Source of the DNA: an uncultured Collinsella sp.
GTDB lineage: Bacteria; Actinomycetota; Coriobacteriia; Coriobacteriales; Coriobacteriaceae
DNA: 16,744 nucleotides
NCBI GenBank assembly: GCA_959026535.1
Contig: CAUFMB010000045.1
Coordinates: forward strand, 1 to 16,744
Reading direction: 5' to 3'
The first letter of the stretch is position 1; each line of letters opens with the position of its first letter. Under the pieces are notes generated by a model. It saw only the letters and a list, made by a program, of their open reading frames with translations. It did not search any database and had not been told where the DNA came from. This document shows positions 1 to 7,280 of this stretch, in pieces. The translations under genes were made by a program, and so were the position numbers.

Positions 1-40
1 AAGCTGGCCGCTGCGCGCCCAGCAGACTAAAGTCTTGAAT

Positions 41-73
41 AAAAAAGGGTGGCCGGATAATCCGACCACCCTT
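41..73 (-). terminator. Rho-independent terminator of the PTS IIA gene
   Basis: Arms at 45-57 and 61-73 pair over 13 positions around a 3-nt loop. Read on the minus strand the one non-Watson-Crick position is a U-G wobble. The stem runs straight into a T tract (plus-strand A run at 41-46). It lies 23 bases past the stop codon at 96-98. This is a textbook intrinsic terminator. Confidence 0.9.
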
Positions 74-95
74 AGACATTATGCGATGCCGCGAT

Positions 96-632
96 TTACT
101 TGCGGACAACCTTGACGATGGCGTCACCGGCGGCGACAGCGGAATCGGCCTCGACGGCGAGCTCGACATCGGCAAACTCGGCGGTGTTGGACACGGCCAC
201 GACGACGCAGTCCTTGTAACCGGCAGCAGCGATCTTGGCGCGGTCGATCCTGAGCATGGGCTGACCGGCCTTCACGACGTCGTCGGCCTTGACGAAGCCC
301 TCGAAGCCGTCGCCGTTCATGTTGACGGTATCGACGCCAACGTGCACCAGGACCTCGATGCCGCTATCGGACTGCAGGCCCACGGCGTGACCCATGGTGA
401 CGGTAACCTTGCCGTCGCAGGGAGCGTAGACCAGATCGTCCTCGGGCCACACGGCGCAGCCCTTGCCCAGGACCTCGCCACCAAAGACGGGATCGGGCAC
501 GTCGGCCATCTTGATGACCTTGCCCTTGACGGGCGAGCACAGCACGTCGGCGCCGGCAGAAGCAGAGATGGAGGCAGGAGCAGCGGCAGCCGCGGGCTCA
601 GCCTTCTTCTTGAACATGTCAAACAGACCCAT
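96..632 (-). CDS. crr: PTS glucose-type IIA component (EIIA-Glc/Crr-like), single-domain protein
   Basis: 178-residue cytoplasmic phosphocarrier of the sugar phosphotransferase system. It takes phosphate from HPr and passes it to an IIB domain, and in many bacteria also signals carbon status. The first ~28 residues are a short Lys-rich then Ala-rich linker (FDMFKKKAEPAAAAA); the EIIA-1 beta-barrel follows. The family's two active-site histidines are visible: His82 in GHAVGL and the phospho-acceptor His97 in VLVHVGVDTV. The ATG at 632 was chosen because AGAGGAG lies just upstream; a longer frame starting 13 codons earlier has no such site. A perfect TATAAT lies about 50 bases upstream and a strong terminator follows. 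No IIB or IIC gene is in view, so the sugar is unknown; it may serve several permeases, perhaps including the one feeding the nearby GH1 enzyme. The symbol crr is by similarity. Confidence 0.92.
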   Translation of the reverse strand: MGLFDMFKKKAEPAAAAAPASISASAGADVLCSPVKGKVIKMADVPDPVFGGEVLGKGCAVWPEDDLVYAPCDGKVTVTMGHAVGLQSDSGIEVLVHVGVDTVNMNGDGFEGFVKADDVVKAGQPMLRIDRAKIAAAGYKDCVVVAVSNTAEFADVELAVEADSAVAAGDAIVKVVRK

Positions 633-681
633 ACGTTTTCTCCTCTTGATTAAGCGCAACGTAGTGCGCATGCCTATGGTG

Positions 682-687
682 ATTATA
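682..687 (-). promoter_or_regulatory. -10 box of the PTS IIA gene
   Basis: Reads TATAAT on the minus strand, about 50 bases before the IIA start codon. No good -35 hexamer is found 17 bases upstream (TTAGTT only). The short palindrome CCAATTGG at 691-698 sits between the two positions and could be an operator half or chance. Confidence 0.5.
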
Positions 688-735
688 GTGCCAATTGGAC
701 CAAAAACTAAGGTGGGGAGTCGAATCGAAAACTCT

Positions 736-757
736 GCCGACGTCTTTGTCCATCGGC
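736..757 (-). terminator. Weak hairpin, possible terminator of the GH1 transcription unit
   Basis: GCCGA and TCGGC form a 5-bp stem around a 12-nt loop, followed on the minus strand by AGAGTTTTC. It lies past the GH1 gene and the HAD remnant and before the IIA promoter. The stem is short and the T tract interrupted, so this is tentative. Confidence 0.3.
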
Positions 758-771
758 GCCCGTTTTGTTGA

Positions 772-876
772 TTAACCCTCGATGAGCCCTAGGTGCACGA
801 AGGCGTTCCAGATGCCGTCGTCGTCGACATTCGTGGTCACGAAATCGGCCGCCGGTCCGGCGTTCGTCAGAACGCC
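772..876 (-). pseudogene. C-terminal remnant of a Cof-type HAD-IIB sugar phosphatase
   Basis: The minus strand encodes about 34 codons ending in a stop. They contain TNAGPAADFVTTNVDDDG followed by IWNAFVHLGLIEG. This matches the C-terminal end of Cof/HAD-IIB phosphatases, where an NA...ADFVT..nDEDGI..A segment ends the protein. The catalytic GDGxND motif and everything before it are missing: the frame runs upstream only into a 14-bp tandem duplication and then the end of the GH1 gene. There is no start codon or ribosome binding site of its own. Most likely a phosphatase gene downstream of GH1 lost nearly all of its length by deletion. I recognise the family by its tail motif only. Confidence 0.7.
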
Positions 877-900
877 GGAACTCAATCGCCGGAACTCAAT
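873..900. repeat. 14-bp tandem duplication at the GH1 stop codon
   Basis: CGCCGGAACTCAAT occurs twice back to back (873-886 and 887-900). The last base of the second copy is part of the GH1 stop codon. It lies exactly at the junction between GH1 and the HAD remnant and may mark the deletion that truncated the phosphatase. Confidence 0.85.
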
Positions 901-2348
901 TACTCCAAGCCCTCAGCGCCGTTGGACTTGATAATCTTCTGGTAGGTGTAGAAGCTGTCCTTGCGGCGGCGCTCGTAGGTACCGGTGCCGTCGTCGTACT
1001 TATCGACGTGAATGAAGCCGTAGCGCTTGCGCATCTCGCCGGTACCGGCGGAAACCAGGTCGATGGGGCCCCACCAGGTGTAGGCGATCAGGTCGACGCC
1101 GTCGGCAACGGCCTCGCCCATTGCCTTGATATGGCTCTGCAGATAGGCGATGCGGTACGGATCGTGAATGGAGCCGTCCCCCTCGACCTCGTCGTAGGCG
1201 CCCATGCCGTTCTCGACCACCATCAGCGGAATCTCGTAGCGGGCGTAGATCTCGTTGAGGGCGATACGCAGGCCCAGCGGGTCGATCTGCCAACCCCAGT
1301 CGGTGGACTCCAGATAGGGGTTCTTGCCGCCAAAGGTCATGTTGCCCTCGGTCATCTCGTGGTCCTTGTGGGTGCCCACGGTGCCGGACATGTAGTAGCT
1401 AAAGGTGTAGAAGTCGACCTTGCCGTCGGCGATATCCTGCAGGTCGCCGTCCTCCATTGCGAGCTCGACGTCGTTCTCGGCCCAGAAGCGCTTGGCATAG
1501 AACGGATACTTGCCGCGCACCTGCACGTCGGAGCAGTACCAGTTCATGGAGTTCATCTGCTGCTGCGTGGCGAACACGTCGACCGGATCGCACGTGGCGG
1601 CGTAGGAGAGGATAAAGCAGTCCATGTTGCCCATCTTGAACTGCGGGTAGTGCTCGTGGGCGTAGCGCACGACGCGGCCGCTGGCCACGAACTGGTGATG
1701 CAGGGCCTGATAGCGCTGCTGAGCGGTGGTCTTGATGGCGCTCGCCGGGCCCTCGAAGCCCTGGATCAGACCGGTCTCCATCATGGCGCCCATGTCCATG
1801 GTGCCGCAGTTGATCTCGTTGAAGGTGAGCCAGAACTTGACCTTGTCCTGGTAGCGGTCGAAGACGGTCTGGCAGTACTTCTCAAAGAAACCGATGAGCT
1901 CGCGGCTTGCCCAGCCGTTGTACTTCTCGACCAGGTGATAGGGCATCTCGTAGTGCGAGAGGGTCACGAGCGGCTCGATGTTGTGGGCGCGCAGGCAGTC
2001 GAAAACGCGATCGTAGAAGGCGAGGCCGGCCTCGTTGGGGTGCGCGTCGTCGCCGTTGGGGAAGATGCGGCTCCAGGAGATGGACATGCGGAACATGTTG
2101 AAGCCCATCTCGGCGAACAGCGCGATATCCTCCTCGTAGTGATGGTAGAAATCGATGCCGTCATGGTTGGGGTAGAAGCGGTTGGGGTCGATGTCGATCG
2201 TGATCTGACGCGGCTCCTTGTAGCTGCCGCCCAGGAAGTGGTCGTCGACGGAAGCGCCGCGGCCGTCCACGTTCCAAGCGCCCTCAAACTGGTTGGCGGC
2301 AGTGGCGCCGCCCCAATAGAAACCCTCGGGGAACTTGATGTTTGCCAT
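900..2348 (-). CDS. bglA: GH1 6-phospho-beta-glucosidase
   Basis: 482-residue cytoplasmic glycosidase, the normal length for GH1. It hydrolyses 6-phospho-beta-glucosides (from cellobiose, arbutin, salicin and similar) after PTS uptake. The acid/base is Glu178 in TFNEIN and the nucleophile Glu379 in VVENGMG. The N-terminal FPEGFYWGGATAANQFEGAW and SISWSRIFPNG motifs are typical. Phosphate recognition is suggested by GEMRKRYGF (Lys441, Tyr443), the form seen in phospho-glucosidases rather than plain beta-glucosidases. The ATG at 2348 is preceded by AAGGAG at good spacing. A start two codons earlier would lie against the ribosome binding site, and the further 76-codon extension is non-homologous. 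The AraC gene lies upstream on the same strand, so the two may share a transcript or regulation. Substrate range is not readable from sequence; the symbol is by family. Confidence 0.93.
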   Translation of the reverse strand: MANIKFPEGFYWGGATAANQFEGAWNVDGRGASVDDHFLGGSYKEPRQITIDIDPNRFYPNHDGIDFYHHYEEDIALFAEMGFNMFRMSISWSRIFPNGDDAHPNEAGLAFYDRVFDCLRAHNIEPLVTLSHYEMPYHLVEKYNGWASRELIGFFEKYCQTVFDRYQDKVKFWLTFNEINCGTMDMGAMMETGLIQGFEGPASAIKTTAQQRYQALHHQFVASGRVVRYAHEHYPQFKMGNMDCFILSYAATCDPVDVFATQQQMNSMNWYCSDVQVRGKYPFYAKRFWAENDVELAMEDGDLQDIADGKVDFYTFSYYMSGTVGTHKDHEMTEGNMTFGGKNPYLESTDWGWQIDPLGLRIALNEIYARYEIPLMVVENGMGAYDEVEGDGSIHDPYRIAYLQSHIKAMGEAVADGVDLIAYTWWGPIDLVSAGTGEMRKRYGFIHVDKYDDGTGTYERRRKDSFYTYQKIIKSNGAEGLE

Positions 2349-2369
2349 GAGCATCTCCTTTGCATCGTG

Positions 2370-2392
2370 GGTCGATAAGCCGAGTATCGCCC
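2370..2392. promoter_or_regulatory. Operator-like inverted repeat before the GH1 gene
   Basis: GGTCGATA (2370-2377) and TATCGCCC (2385-2392) form an imperfect inverted repeat with a 7-base gap, 22 bases upstream of the GH1 start codon. Another CCCGATAC half lies about 45 bases further upstream. The geometry fits a regulator site, perhaps for the adjacent AraC protein, but no promoter is convincing here. Confidence 0.3.
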
Positions 2393-2484
2393 ACGCGGGA
2401 GACATGCGGAGGCGGGGGCGCCAAACCCGATACTTCTTTTCGCAGCGGCACCCCGCCGCCTGCCCGCCCCTGACACTTCCTGAC

Positions 2485-2520
2485 ACCTGCCAAAAAGGGA
2501 CAGGTTTATTTTGGTCGGTT
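2485..2520. repeat. Intergenic palindrome family A, copy 1
   Basis: ACCTGCCAAAA (2485-2495) pairs with 2509-2519 with two mismatches; the loop carries GGGACAGG. It starts directly after the AraC stop codon (2521-2523, minus strand). The second family A copy is at 6230-6268, in the same orientation relative to the upstream gene. In both, the element contains CCA AAA TAA in the frame of that gene, so it adds a second in-frame stop here. It resembles a REP-type element. Confidence 0.75.
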
Positions 2521-3528
2521 TTATCTGGGAAAACGCTGACGATAGGCAGCCGGCGTGCAGTCATAGCGCTCGGCAAACTTTTTGTAGAAGAAGCTCATGT
2601 TGGCATAGCCCGCCTCGCGCGCAGCCGCCTCTGCCGTGGCACCGGCGTCGAGCAGTGCCGCTGCGCGCGCCAGGCGGCCCTCCTGCACGAGCTGCATGAA
2701 TGTGCGGCCTGTCTGACGCTTGAGTAGGGCGCTTGCGTAGTTGGGGCTCAGGTGCAGATGGCGGGCGAGGTCGTCGAGCGCGCAATCGCAGGCGTGACGC
2801 TCGATATAGCCCATAGCAGCCGCGACCTGCGCCGATGGCAGCGCGGGCGCGTCCGATCGCAGAAGACCGGCCTCGTAGCTTTGCATGAGCTCGACCAACA
2901 GCAGCTCAAACAGCCTCGAGACAATCTGGGGGCTCGCTGGCGTGGGGTCCAGACGCTCGCACAGCATCTCCTGCATGTAGCGGCGCACGCGACGGCTGCC
3001 GCCCGTATGGAAATGCACGTGTCCGCGGTGGTCGGTTTCGTCCGTGAGGGCGTTGAGCAGGAACCGCGAGACCGCGCTTGTGGGCGAAAGGCTTTGCTCC
3101 AGGCTACGGCGCAGCATTGGCCGCGAGATGATGACGCTCAGCATTATGTCGTGCTCACCGAGCTCGCCAACAGCATGCGGGCAGGCGGCATCGAGCAGGA
3201 GGACCTCGTTTTGAGCGAGCATGAGCGGCGCGCCGTTGACGATCTGCGGCGCTCGTCCTCGATAGACATAGCTGATTTCGACATAATCGTGCACGTGTTC
3301 CGGCACAGGATTGAAGCGCGAGTTGCGAACAATCGATAGCCCCTCGGGCATGCCTTCTTGGTGCAGAGCGAGCGTTGGGTTGCCAATTTTACGAATGAAT
3401 CGGCCATCAATATCTGCCTGATTACCTTGACCGAGTGCATCGCTCCAGTCGTAATGGGCGCCCGCGCGATAGGCGCGTTCACTGTCGGTCAGCTCGAGTA
3501 GCAGGTTATCCAAGCGCGCGAGCTCCAT
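2521..3528 (-). CDS. AraC-family transcriptional regulator with cupin N-terminus
   Basis: 335-residue DNA-binding regulator. Residues ~65-135 look like the AraC cupin sensor (NPVPEHVHDYVEISYVYRG, then LAQNEVLLLDAACPHAV). Residues ~235-335 hold the paired helix-turn-helix: first motif around 252-272 (LDDLARHLHLSPNYASALLK), second around 297-320, ending in the usual F..Y.CTPAAYR. The ATG at 3528 has GGGAG five bases upstream. It is divergent from the GH106-like gene across 116 bases and codirectional with the GH1 gene downstream, so it probably controls one or both in response to a sugar. The effector cannot be read from sequence. Confidence 0.93.
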   Translation of the reverse strand: MELARLDNLLLELTDSERAYRAGAHYDWSDALGQGNQADIDGRFIRKIGNPTLALHQEGMPEGLSIVRNSRFNPVPEHVHDYVEISYVYRGRAPQIVNGAPLMLAQNEVLLLDAACPHAVGELGEHDIMLSVIISRPMLRRSLEQSLSPTSAVSRFLLNALTDETDHRGHVHFHTGGSRRVRRYMQEMLCERLDPTPASPQIVSRLFELLLVELMQSYEAGLLRSDAPALPSAQVAAAMGYIERHACDCALDDLARHLHLSPNYASALLKRQTGRTFMQLVQEGRLARAAALLDAGATAEAAAREAGYANMSFFYKKFAERYDCTPAAYRQRFPR

Positions 3529-3644
3529 AGTGCTCCCATCGTTGATTCGGTCATATTCTGCCGTGGTTTTGATATTAGCAGGGCGGCGCGCTCGGCGTAC
3601 TCTGACTTCAATGGATTTGAAAGGCCGGTTTTGGAGGAGCGTAT
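3529..3644. promoter_or_regulatory. Divergent promoter region between AraC and GH106-like genes
   Basis: This 116-base gap must carry start signals for both genes. Ribosome binding sites are clear on both sides (GGGAG for AraC, GGAGGAG at 3633-3639 for the hydrolase). I could not pair a convincing -35 and -10 on either strand, which would fit activator-dependent promoters. The region is AT-richer in the middle (around 3555-3580). Confidence 0.45.
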
Positions 3645-6245
3645 ATGGCGGCGTATTTTGAGCAGGTGCTTGGCGGCACCTACGACAACCACGTGCTTCC
3701 GTTCTTGTGGCTCAAGGGCGAGGCGCGCGAGACGATTACCGAGTATCTGGAGCAGATCGCCGGGGCGGACATCCACGAGGTTTGCCTGGAATCGCGCACG
3801 CATCCCGATTTCTGTCGCGACGGCTGGTGGTCTGACCTGCGCTTTATCATCGGCGAGTGCAAGCGCCTGGGGTTAAAGATCTGGCTGCTCGACGACGCCC
3901 ACTTCCCCACAGGCTATGCCAACGGCGCGCTTGCGGGCGATGGCGTCGACCCCGCGCTCAAGAAAACCGTGCTCAAGCATCGCACGATTACGGTTGTTGG
4001 TCCCCAACCGTCCACGACTATCAAGCTCGGTAATCTCATGGACCCCACCGAGCGCTTTGTGGGCGTGGCAGCTTTTGATGCCGCTGGTGCGCCGCTCGAC
4101 CTTGCGCTCGCTGTTGAGCAAGGAGACGATGGAACGCCCGCCCGCTTGCGTTTTGACGCCCCCACCGGCGTCATTACGATCGTGCTGTACGCCACCAGCC
4201 AAAAGACCGGCTTTCGCGATGAGTACATCAACATGGTCGACGCCGCCTCGTGCCACGCGCTCATCGACGCCGTCTACGAGCCCACGTTTGAGCATCTGAG
4301 CGACGAGTTTGGCAAAACGATCTTGGGCTTTTTCACCGATGAGCCCGGCTTTATGAACGAGAAGGGCACCACGCTCGACGATGCTTCTACCAGCAGTTTT
4401 ATCGGGCGAGGCGACCTAGCGCTGCCGTGGTCGAACGAGCTTGCCCACCGCCTGCGCGATGCGCTTGGCGAGAATTGGCTTGCTAAGTTGCACGGCCTTT
4501 GGACGCGCGAGGCAAACGGCGCCCAGGTTCGCCACGCCTATATGGACCTTGCTACGCAGCTCTACCGCAGCTGCTTTGACGAGCAGATTGGCGGTTGGTG
4601 CCGCGCGCACGGCGTCATGCACATTGGCCACGTGATCGAGGACAAGAGTTGTCACACGCGCCTGGGTCAGGGCGCTGGGCACTACTTCCGCGCGGTCGCA
4701 GGACAGGACATGGCCGGTGTCGACGTGGTCATCAACCAGCTTGCCCCCGGAATTGACCGCGGGCGCTACAGCTACTTCCACGGCGCATGGAACATGGAGT
4801 TCTTTACGTACGCGCTTGCCAAGCTGGGCTCTTCGGCCGCGCGCCTCGACCCCAAAAAGCAGGGGCGCTGCATGGCCGAGGTCTTTGGCGCCTTTGGCTG
4901 GCACGAGGGCCTGAGCGAGATGAAATGGATTGCCGACCATATGCTCGTCCGCGGTATTAACTGGTTTACGCCGCACGCGTTTAGCATGGCGCCCTTCCCC
5001 GATTGGGACTGCCCGCCGCACTTTTACGCGCACGGCAACAACCCGCAATGGCCGCACTTTGGCCAGCTCATGCGCTATATGAATCGCACGGCGACGCTCC
5101 TTTCGGAAGGCGCTGCCGCTCGCCCCGTCGCCATTCTGTACCATGCCGACGCCGAATGGGCCGGCAACGCCATGCCCGTCGAGCGCGTGGCGGCCGAGCT
5201 CACGCGCGCGCAGATCGATTTTGACTTTGTGCCTGCCGAGGCTTTTGAGGATGAGGGGCGTTACGAGGTTTCGATTGCCGATGGAATGCTGGCTGTTAAC
5301 GGCTGTCGCTACCAGGCGTTTGTCATGCCAGGCGCCTCGTTTATTGGCGCGGCTACAGCGGAAGAGGTGAGGCGCATGATGGCCGCGGGTGTCACGGTGC
5401 TCGCTGCTGACGAAGTGCCCGGCGCTCTTTATGACGCGGATGGCGCAGCCGATCTGGACGGGCTTACGGCAACGCCACTTGCCGATGTGGCGGACGCGCT
5501 GGCAGACGCGGGGCTGCAGACCGTTGTGACCGATAGGCCACAGCCCTGGCTGCGCGCACTTCGCTACAAGCGTGCGGGCGAGACCTATGTGATGCTAGTC
5601 AACGAGCATCCGCGTGAAAGTATTTGCTGTACGGTTGCACTTGCTCGAGGCGAGCGCCTTTGCGGCACGCGCCTCGACCTGCTGAACGGCACCGAACCCG
5701 TTGCGTTTGATGGCGCGTTGGAGCTGGCGCCCTTCGAGAGCTGCGTTGTTGTTCTGGGAACGGGCGACGAGGTCGGACTCGATGACGGGGCGAACACGAA
5801 TGCGGATGATGCGGTTTGCCTTAGCATCGACGGACCGTGGACCGTTGCCCTCTCCCCTGCCGGCAGCGATGGAACCTTTGGCGAGCCGCAAAAGCTCGAG
5901 CAGCTGTGCGACCTCACGGCCGAGCAGTTCGCCGGCATCTGCGGCACGTTCCACTATCGCACGTCGTTCGAGCTGACCGACGACCTCGCCCACACCGCCA
6001 TTGACCTGGGGGATGTCTACGAAGTCGCAACACTCACGCTCGACGGACAAACGCTCGGCACGCGCATCTGCCCGCCCTATCGCTTTGCGACAGGCGCGCT
6101 TGCCGCCGGCACGCACGAGCTCACCATCGATGTCATCAACACACTCGACCATGCGATTCCCGACATCTTCGCCCTCACCGAGCCCGTCGCGCCCAGCGGT
6201 GTCCTCGGCCCCGTTACCCTTCTCGGGCAAAACCTGCCAAAATAA
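3645..6245 (+). CDS. Large glycoside hydrolase, GH106-like (alpha-L-rhamnosidase-related), with C-terminal sugar-binding domain
   Basis: 866 residues, no signal peptide, so probably cytoplasmic. Residues ~1-490 look like a TIM-barrel catalytic region: WWSDLRFIIGECKRLGLKIW and LLDDAHFPTGYANG near the start, FTDEPGF (Glu233) and AEVFGAFGWHEG (Glu412) as candidate catalytic carboxylates, then INWFTPHAFS. Residues ~495-620 (VAILYHADAEWAGNAMP, IDFDFVPAE) resemble the Rossmann-like middle domain of GH42/GH106-type enzymes. Residues ~740-866 are a jelly-roll like the GH2 sugar-binding domain (FHYRTSFEL, IDLGDVYEVATLTLDGQ). The start ATG has GGAGGAG seven bases upstream. The last codons and TAA lie inside palindrome A2, so the C-terminus QNLPK is repeat-encoded. 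The substrate is unknown; a rhamnoside or related plant or host glycan is a guess. Forms a unit with the RpiR gene 42 bases downstream. Confidence 0.7.
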   Translation: MAAYFEQVLGGTYDNHVLPFLWLKGEARETITEYLEQIAGADIHEVCLESRTHPDFCRDGWWSDLRFIIGECKRLGLKIWLLDDAHFPTGYANGALAGDGVDPALKKTVLKHRTITVVGPQPSTTIKLGNLMDPTERFVGVAAFDAAGAPLDLALAVEQGDDGTPARLRFDAPTGVITIVLYATSQKTGFRDEYINMVDAASCHALIDAVYEPTFEHLSDEFGKTILGFFTDEPGFMNEKGTTLDDASTSSFIGRGDLALPWSNELAHRLRDALGENWLAKLHGLWTREANGAQVRHAYMDLATQLYRSCFDEQIGGWCRAHGVMHIGHVIEDKSCHTRLGQGAGHYFRAVAGQDMAGVDVVINQLAPGIDRGRYSYFHGAWNMEFFTYALAKLGSSAARLDPKKQGRCMAEVFGAFGWHEGLSEMKWIADHMLVRGINWFTPHAFSMAPFPDWDCPPHFYAHGNNPQWPHFGQLMRYMNRTATLLSEGAAARPVAILYHADAEWAGNAMPVERVAAELTRAQIDFDFVPAEAFEDEGRYEVSIADGMLAVNGCRYQAFVMPGASFIGAATAEEVRRMMAAGVTVLAADEVPGALYDADGAADLDGLTATPLADVADALADAGLQTVVTDRPQPWLRALRYKRAGETYVMLVNEHPRESICCTVALARGERLCGTRLDLLNGTEPVAFDGALELAPFESCVVVLGTGDEVGLDDGANTNADDAVCLSIDGPWTVALSPAGSDGTFGEPQKLEQLCDLTAEQFAGICGTFHYRTSFELTDDLAHTAIDLGDVYEVATLTLDGQTLGTRICPPYRFATGALAAGTHELTIDVINTLDHAIPDIFALTEPVAPSGVLGPVTLLGQNLPK

Positions 6246-6268
6246 ACCCGTCCCTTTTTGGCAGGTTT
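6230..6268. repeat. Intergenic palindrome family A, copy 2, overlapping the hydrolase stop codon
   Basis: Perfect 13-bp arms (AAACCTGCCAAAA at 6230-6242; complement at 6256-6268) enclose a 13-base loop with GTCCC, the complement of the shared GGGAC core. The hydrolase TAA (6243-6245) is the first three bases of the loop. No T tract follows the stem, so a simple terminator role is unlikely; the RpiR gene starts 20 bases later. Confidence 0.85.
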
Positions 6269-6287
6269 GGCGAGTGCGGGAGTTCGA

Positions 6288-7142
6288 ATGGATATCAAAC
6301 GCAAGATTACCGAAGCACAGGGCCTAACCCCTACCGAGCAGCAGCTCGGCATCTCGGCCCTCGCCATGGGCGAAGACATCCGCGGACTCTCCATTAAGGA
6401 GTTTGCCGCCCGCGCCAATGTTTCGGTCGCAAGCGTGCACCGTTTTTGCAAAAAGCTCGGCCTCGAGGGCTTTAAGGACCTCAAGGTCGAGCTTATCCGC
6501 CTGGCGACCGAAGCAGGCAACCGCCGCGACGTGGACATCAACTTTCCCTTCGATGCCACGTCCACGCCCGCGCAGGTTATGGAGCGCATGGAAGGGCTCT
6601 ACCAGACCACGCTGGCCGAGACGCAGGAGCTGCTCGACCCCGCGCAGCTCGACCACGCCGCCAAACTGATCGCGAAGGCACGGCAGGTCGATATCTACAC
6701 CGGCTCGCACAACCTCTATCCAGCGGGGATGTTCCGCGACCGCCTACTTTCGTCCGGCAAGAGCGCCACATGCTACAGTAGCACCGAGGCCCAGGTGCGC
6801 ACGGCGCTCGCCTCGGATTCCGGCAATGTGGCGACCGTCATCTCCTACAGCGGTCTTGCGCCCAATCTCAAGGAAATCTTGCCGATCCTCAGCAGCCGAC
6901 ATGTTCCCGTCATTGTCATCGGCACACCTTATTGTGCGCGCCTGCACCCCGGCTTTGCCGCCTACCTCACGGTGAGCGACCACGAGAGCATGACGCACCG
7001 CATCACGCAGTTCGCCAGCCACATCGCCGTGCAATACGTGCTCGATTCGCTCTACAGCAGCTACTTCGCCAAAGACTACGCCCGCTGCGCCGAGTTTCTA
7101 GAGCGCTCATTCCCCTACACCCGCCTGCCCGGCCTCAAATAA
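6288..7142 (+). CDS. RpiR-family transcriptional regulator (HTH + SIS domain)
   Basis: 284-residue cytoplasmic regulator of phosphosugar genes. Residues 1-77 are the RpiR-type HTH domain (LTPTEQQL, IKEFAARANVSVASVHRFCKKLGLEGFKDLK). Residues ~120-250 are a SIS phosphosugar-binding domain (VDIYTGSHNLYPAGMFRDRL, VISYSGLAPNLKEILPIL, VPVIVIGTP). The ATG at 6288 follows GGGAG at good spacing; a start ten codons upstream falls inside palindrome A2 and is less likely. Placed 42 bases behind the glycoside hydrolase, it probably senses a phosphorylated sugar from that pathway. The target operator is not identifiable here. Confidence 0.92.
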   Translation: MDIKRKITEAQGLTPTEQQLGISALAMGEDIRGLSIKEFAARANVSVASVHRFCKKLGLEGFKDLKVELIRLATEAGNRRDVDINFPFDATSTPAQVMERMEGLYQTTLAETQELLDPAQLDHAAKLIAKARQVDIYTGSHNLYPAGMFRDRLLSSGKSATCYSSTEAQVRTALASDSGNVATVISYSGLAPNLKEILPILSSRHVPVIVIGTPYCARLHPGFAAYLTVSDHESMTHRITQFASHIAVQYVLDSLYSSYFAKDYARCAEFLERSFPYTRLPGLK

Positions 7143-7178
7143 CAATCCGGCCCCACCGCGCCTCCAATCGCCCTCCTA

Positions 7179-7245
7179 AGTTGCGGTGAAATAGCTCCTG
7201 TTTAGGCTCTAAACCAGCACTTTCAGGAACTATTCCACCGCAACT
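7179..7245. repeat. Inverted-arm element family D, copy 1
   Basis: Arms of 22 bases (7179-7200 and 7224-7245; left arm begins AGTTGCGGTGAAATAG) surround a 23-base loop that itself can form TTTAG-GCT-CTAAA. The arms differ at two positions; both become G-U pairs if read on the minus strand but A-C mismatches on the plus strand. The right arm is identical to that of copy 2 at 12314-12380, while the loop is unrelated though equally long. No T tract follows on either strand. Lies between two convergent genes. Confidence 0.85.
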
Positions 7246-7280
7246 CGTTGGCGCAGGGGCATCGGGCGGACAGCGGGCTT

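Noticed and set aside
24..35. Small palindrome AGACT-AA-AGTCT at the left edge
   Set aside because: Too short and isolated; nothing else supports a feature in bases 1-40.
1008..2378. 456-codon open frame opposite the GH1 gene
   Set aside because: It is the antisense shadow of a confidently identified GH1 enzyme, with low-complexity Val/Leu/Ala/His composition typical of reverse frames in GC-rich genes and no ribosome binding site.
2470..2487. Repeated TGACAC next to palindrome A1
   Set aside because: Two 6-base matches are too short to mean anything by themselves.
7179..7245. Family D element as a Rho-independent terminator
   Set aside because: The stem is long enough, but no T tract follows on either strand in either copy.
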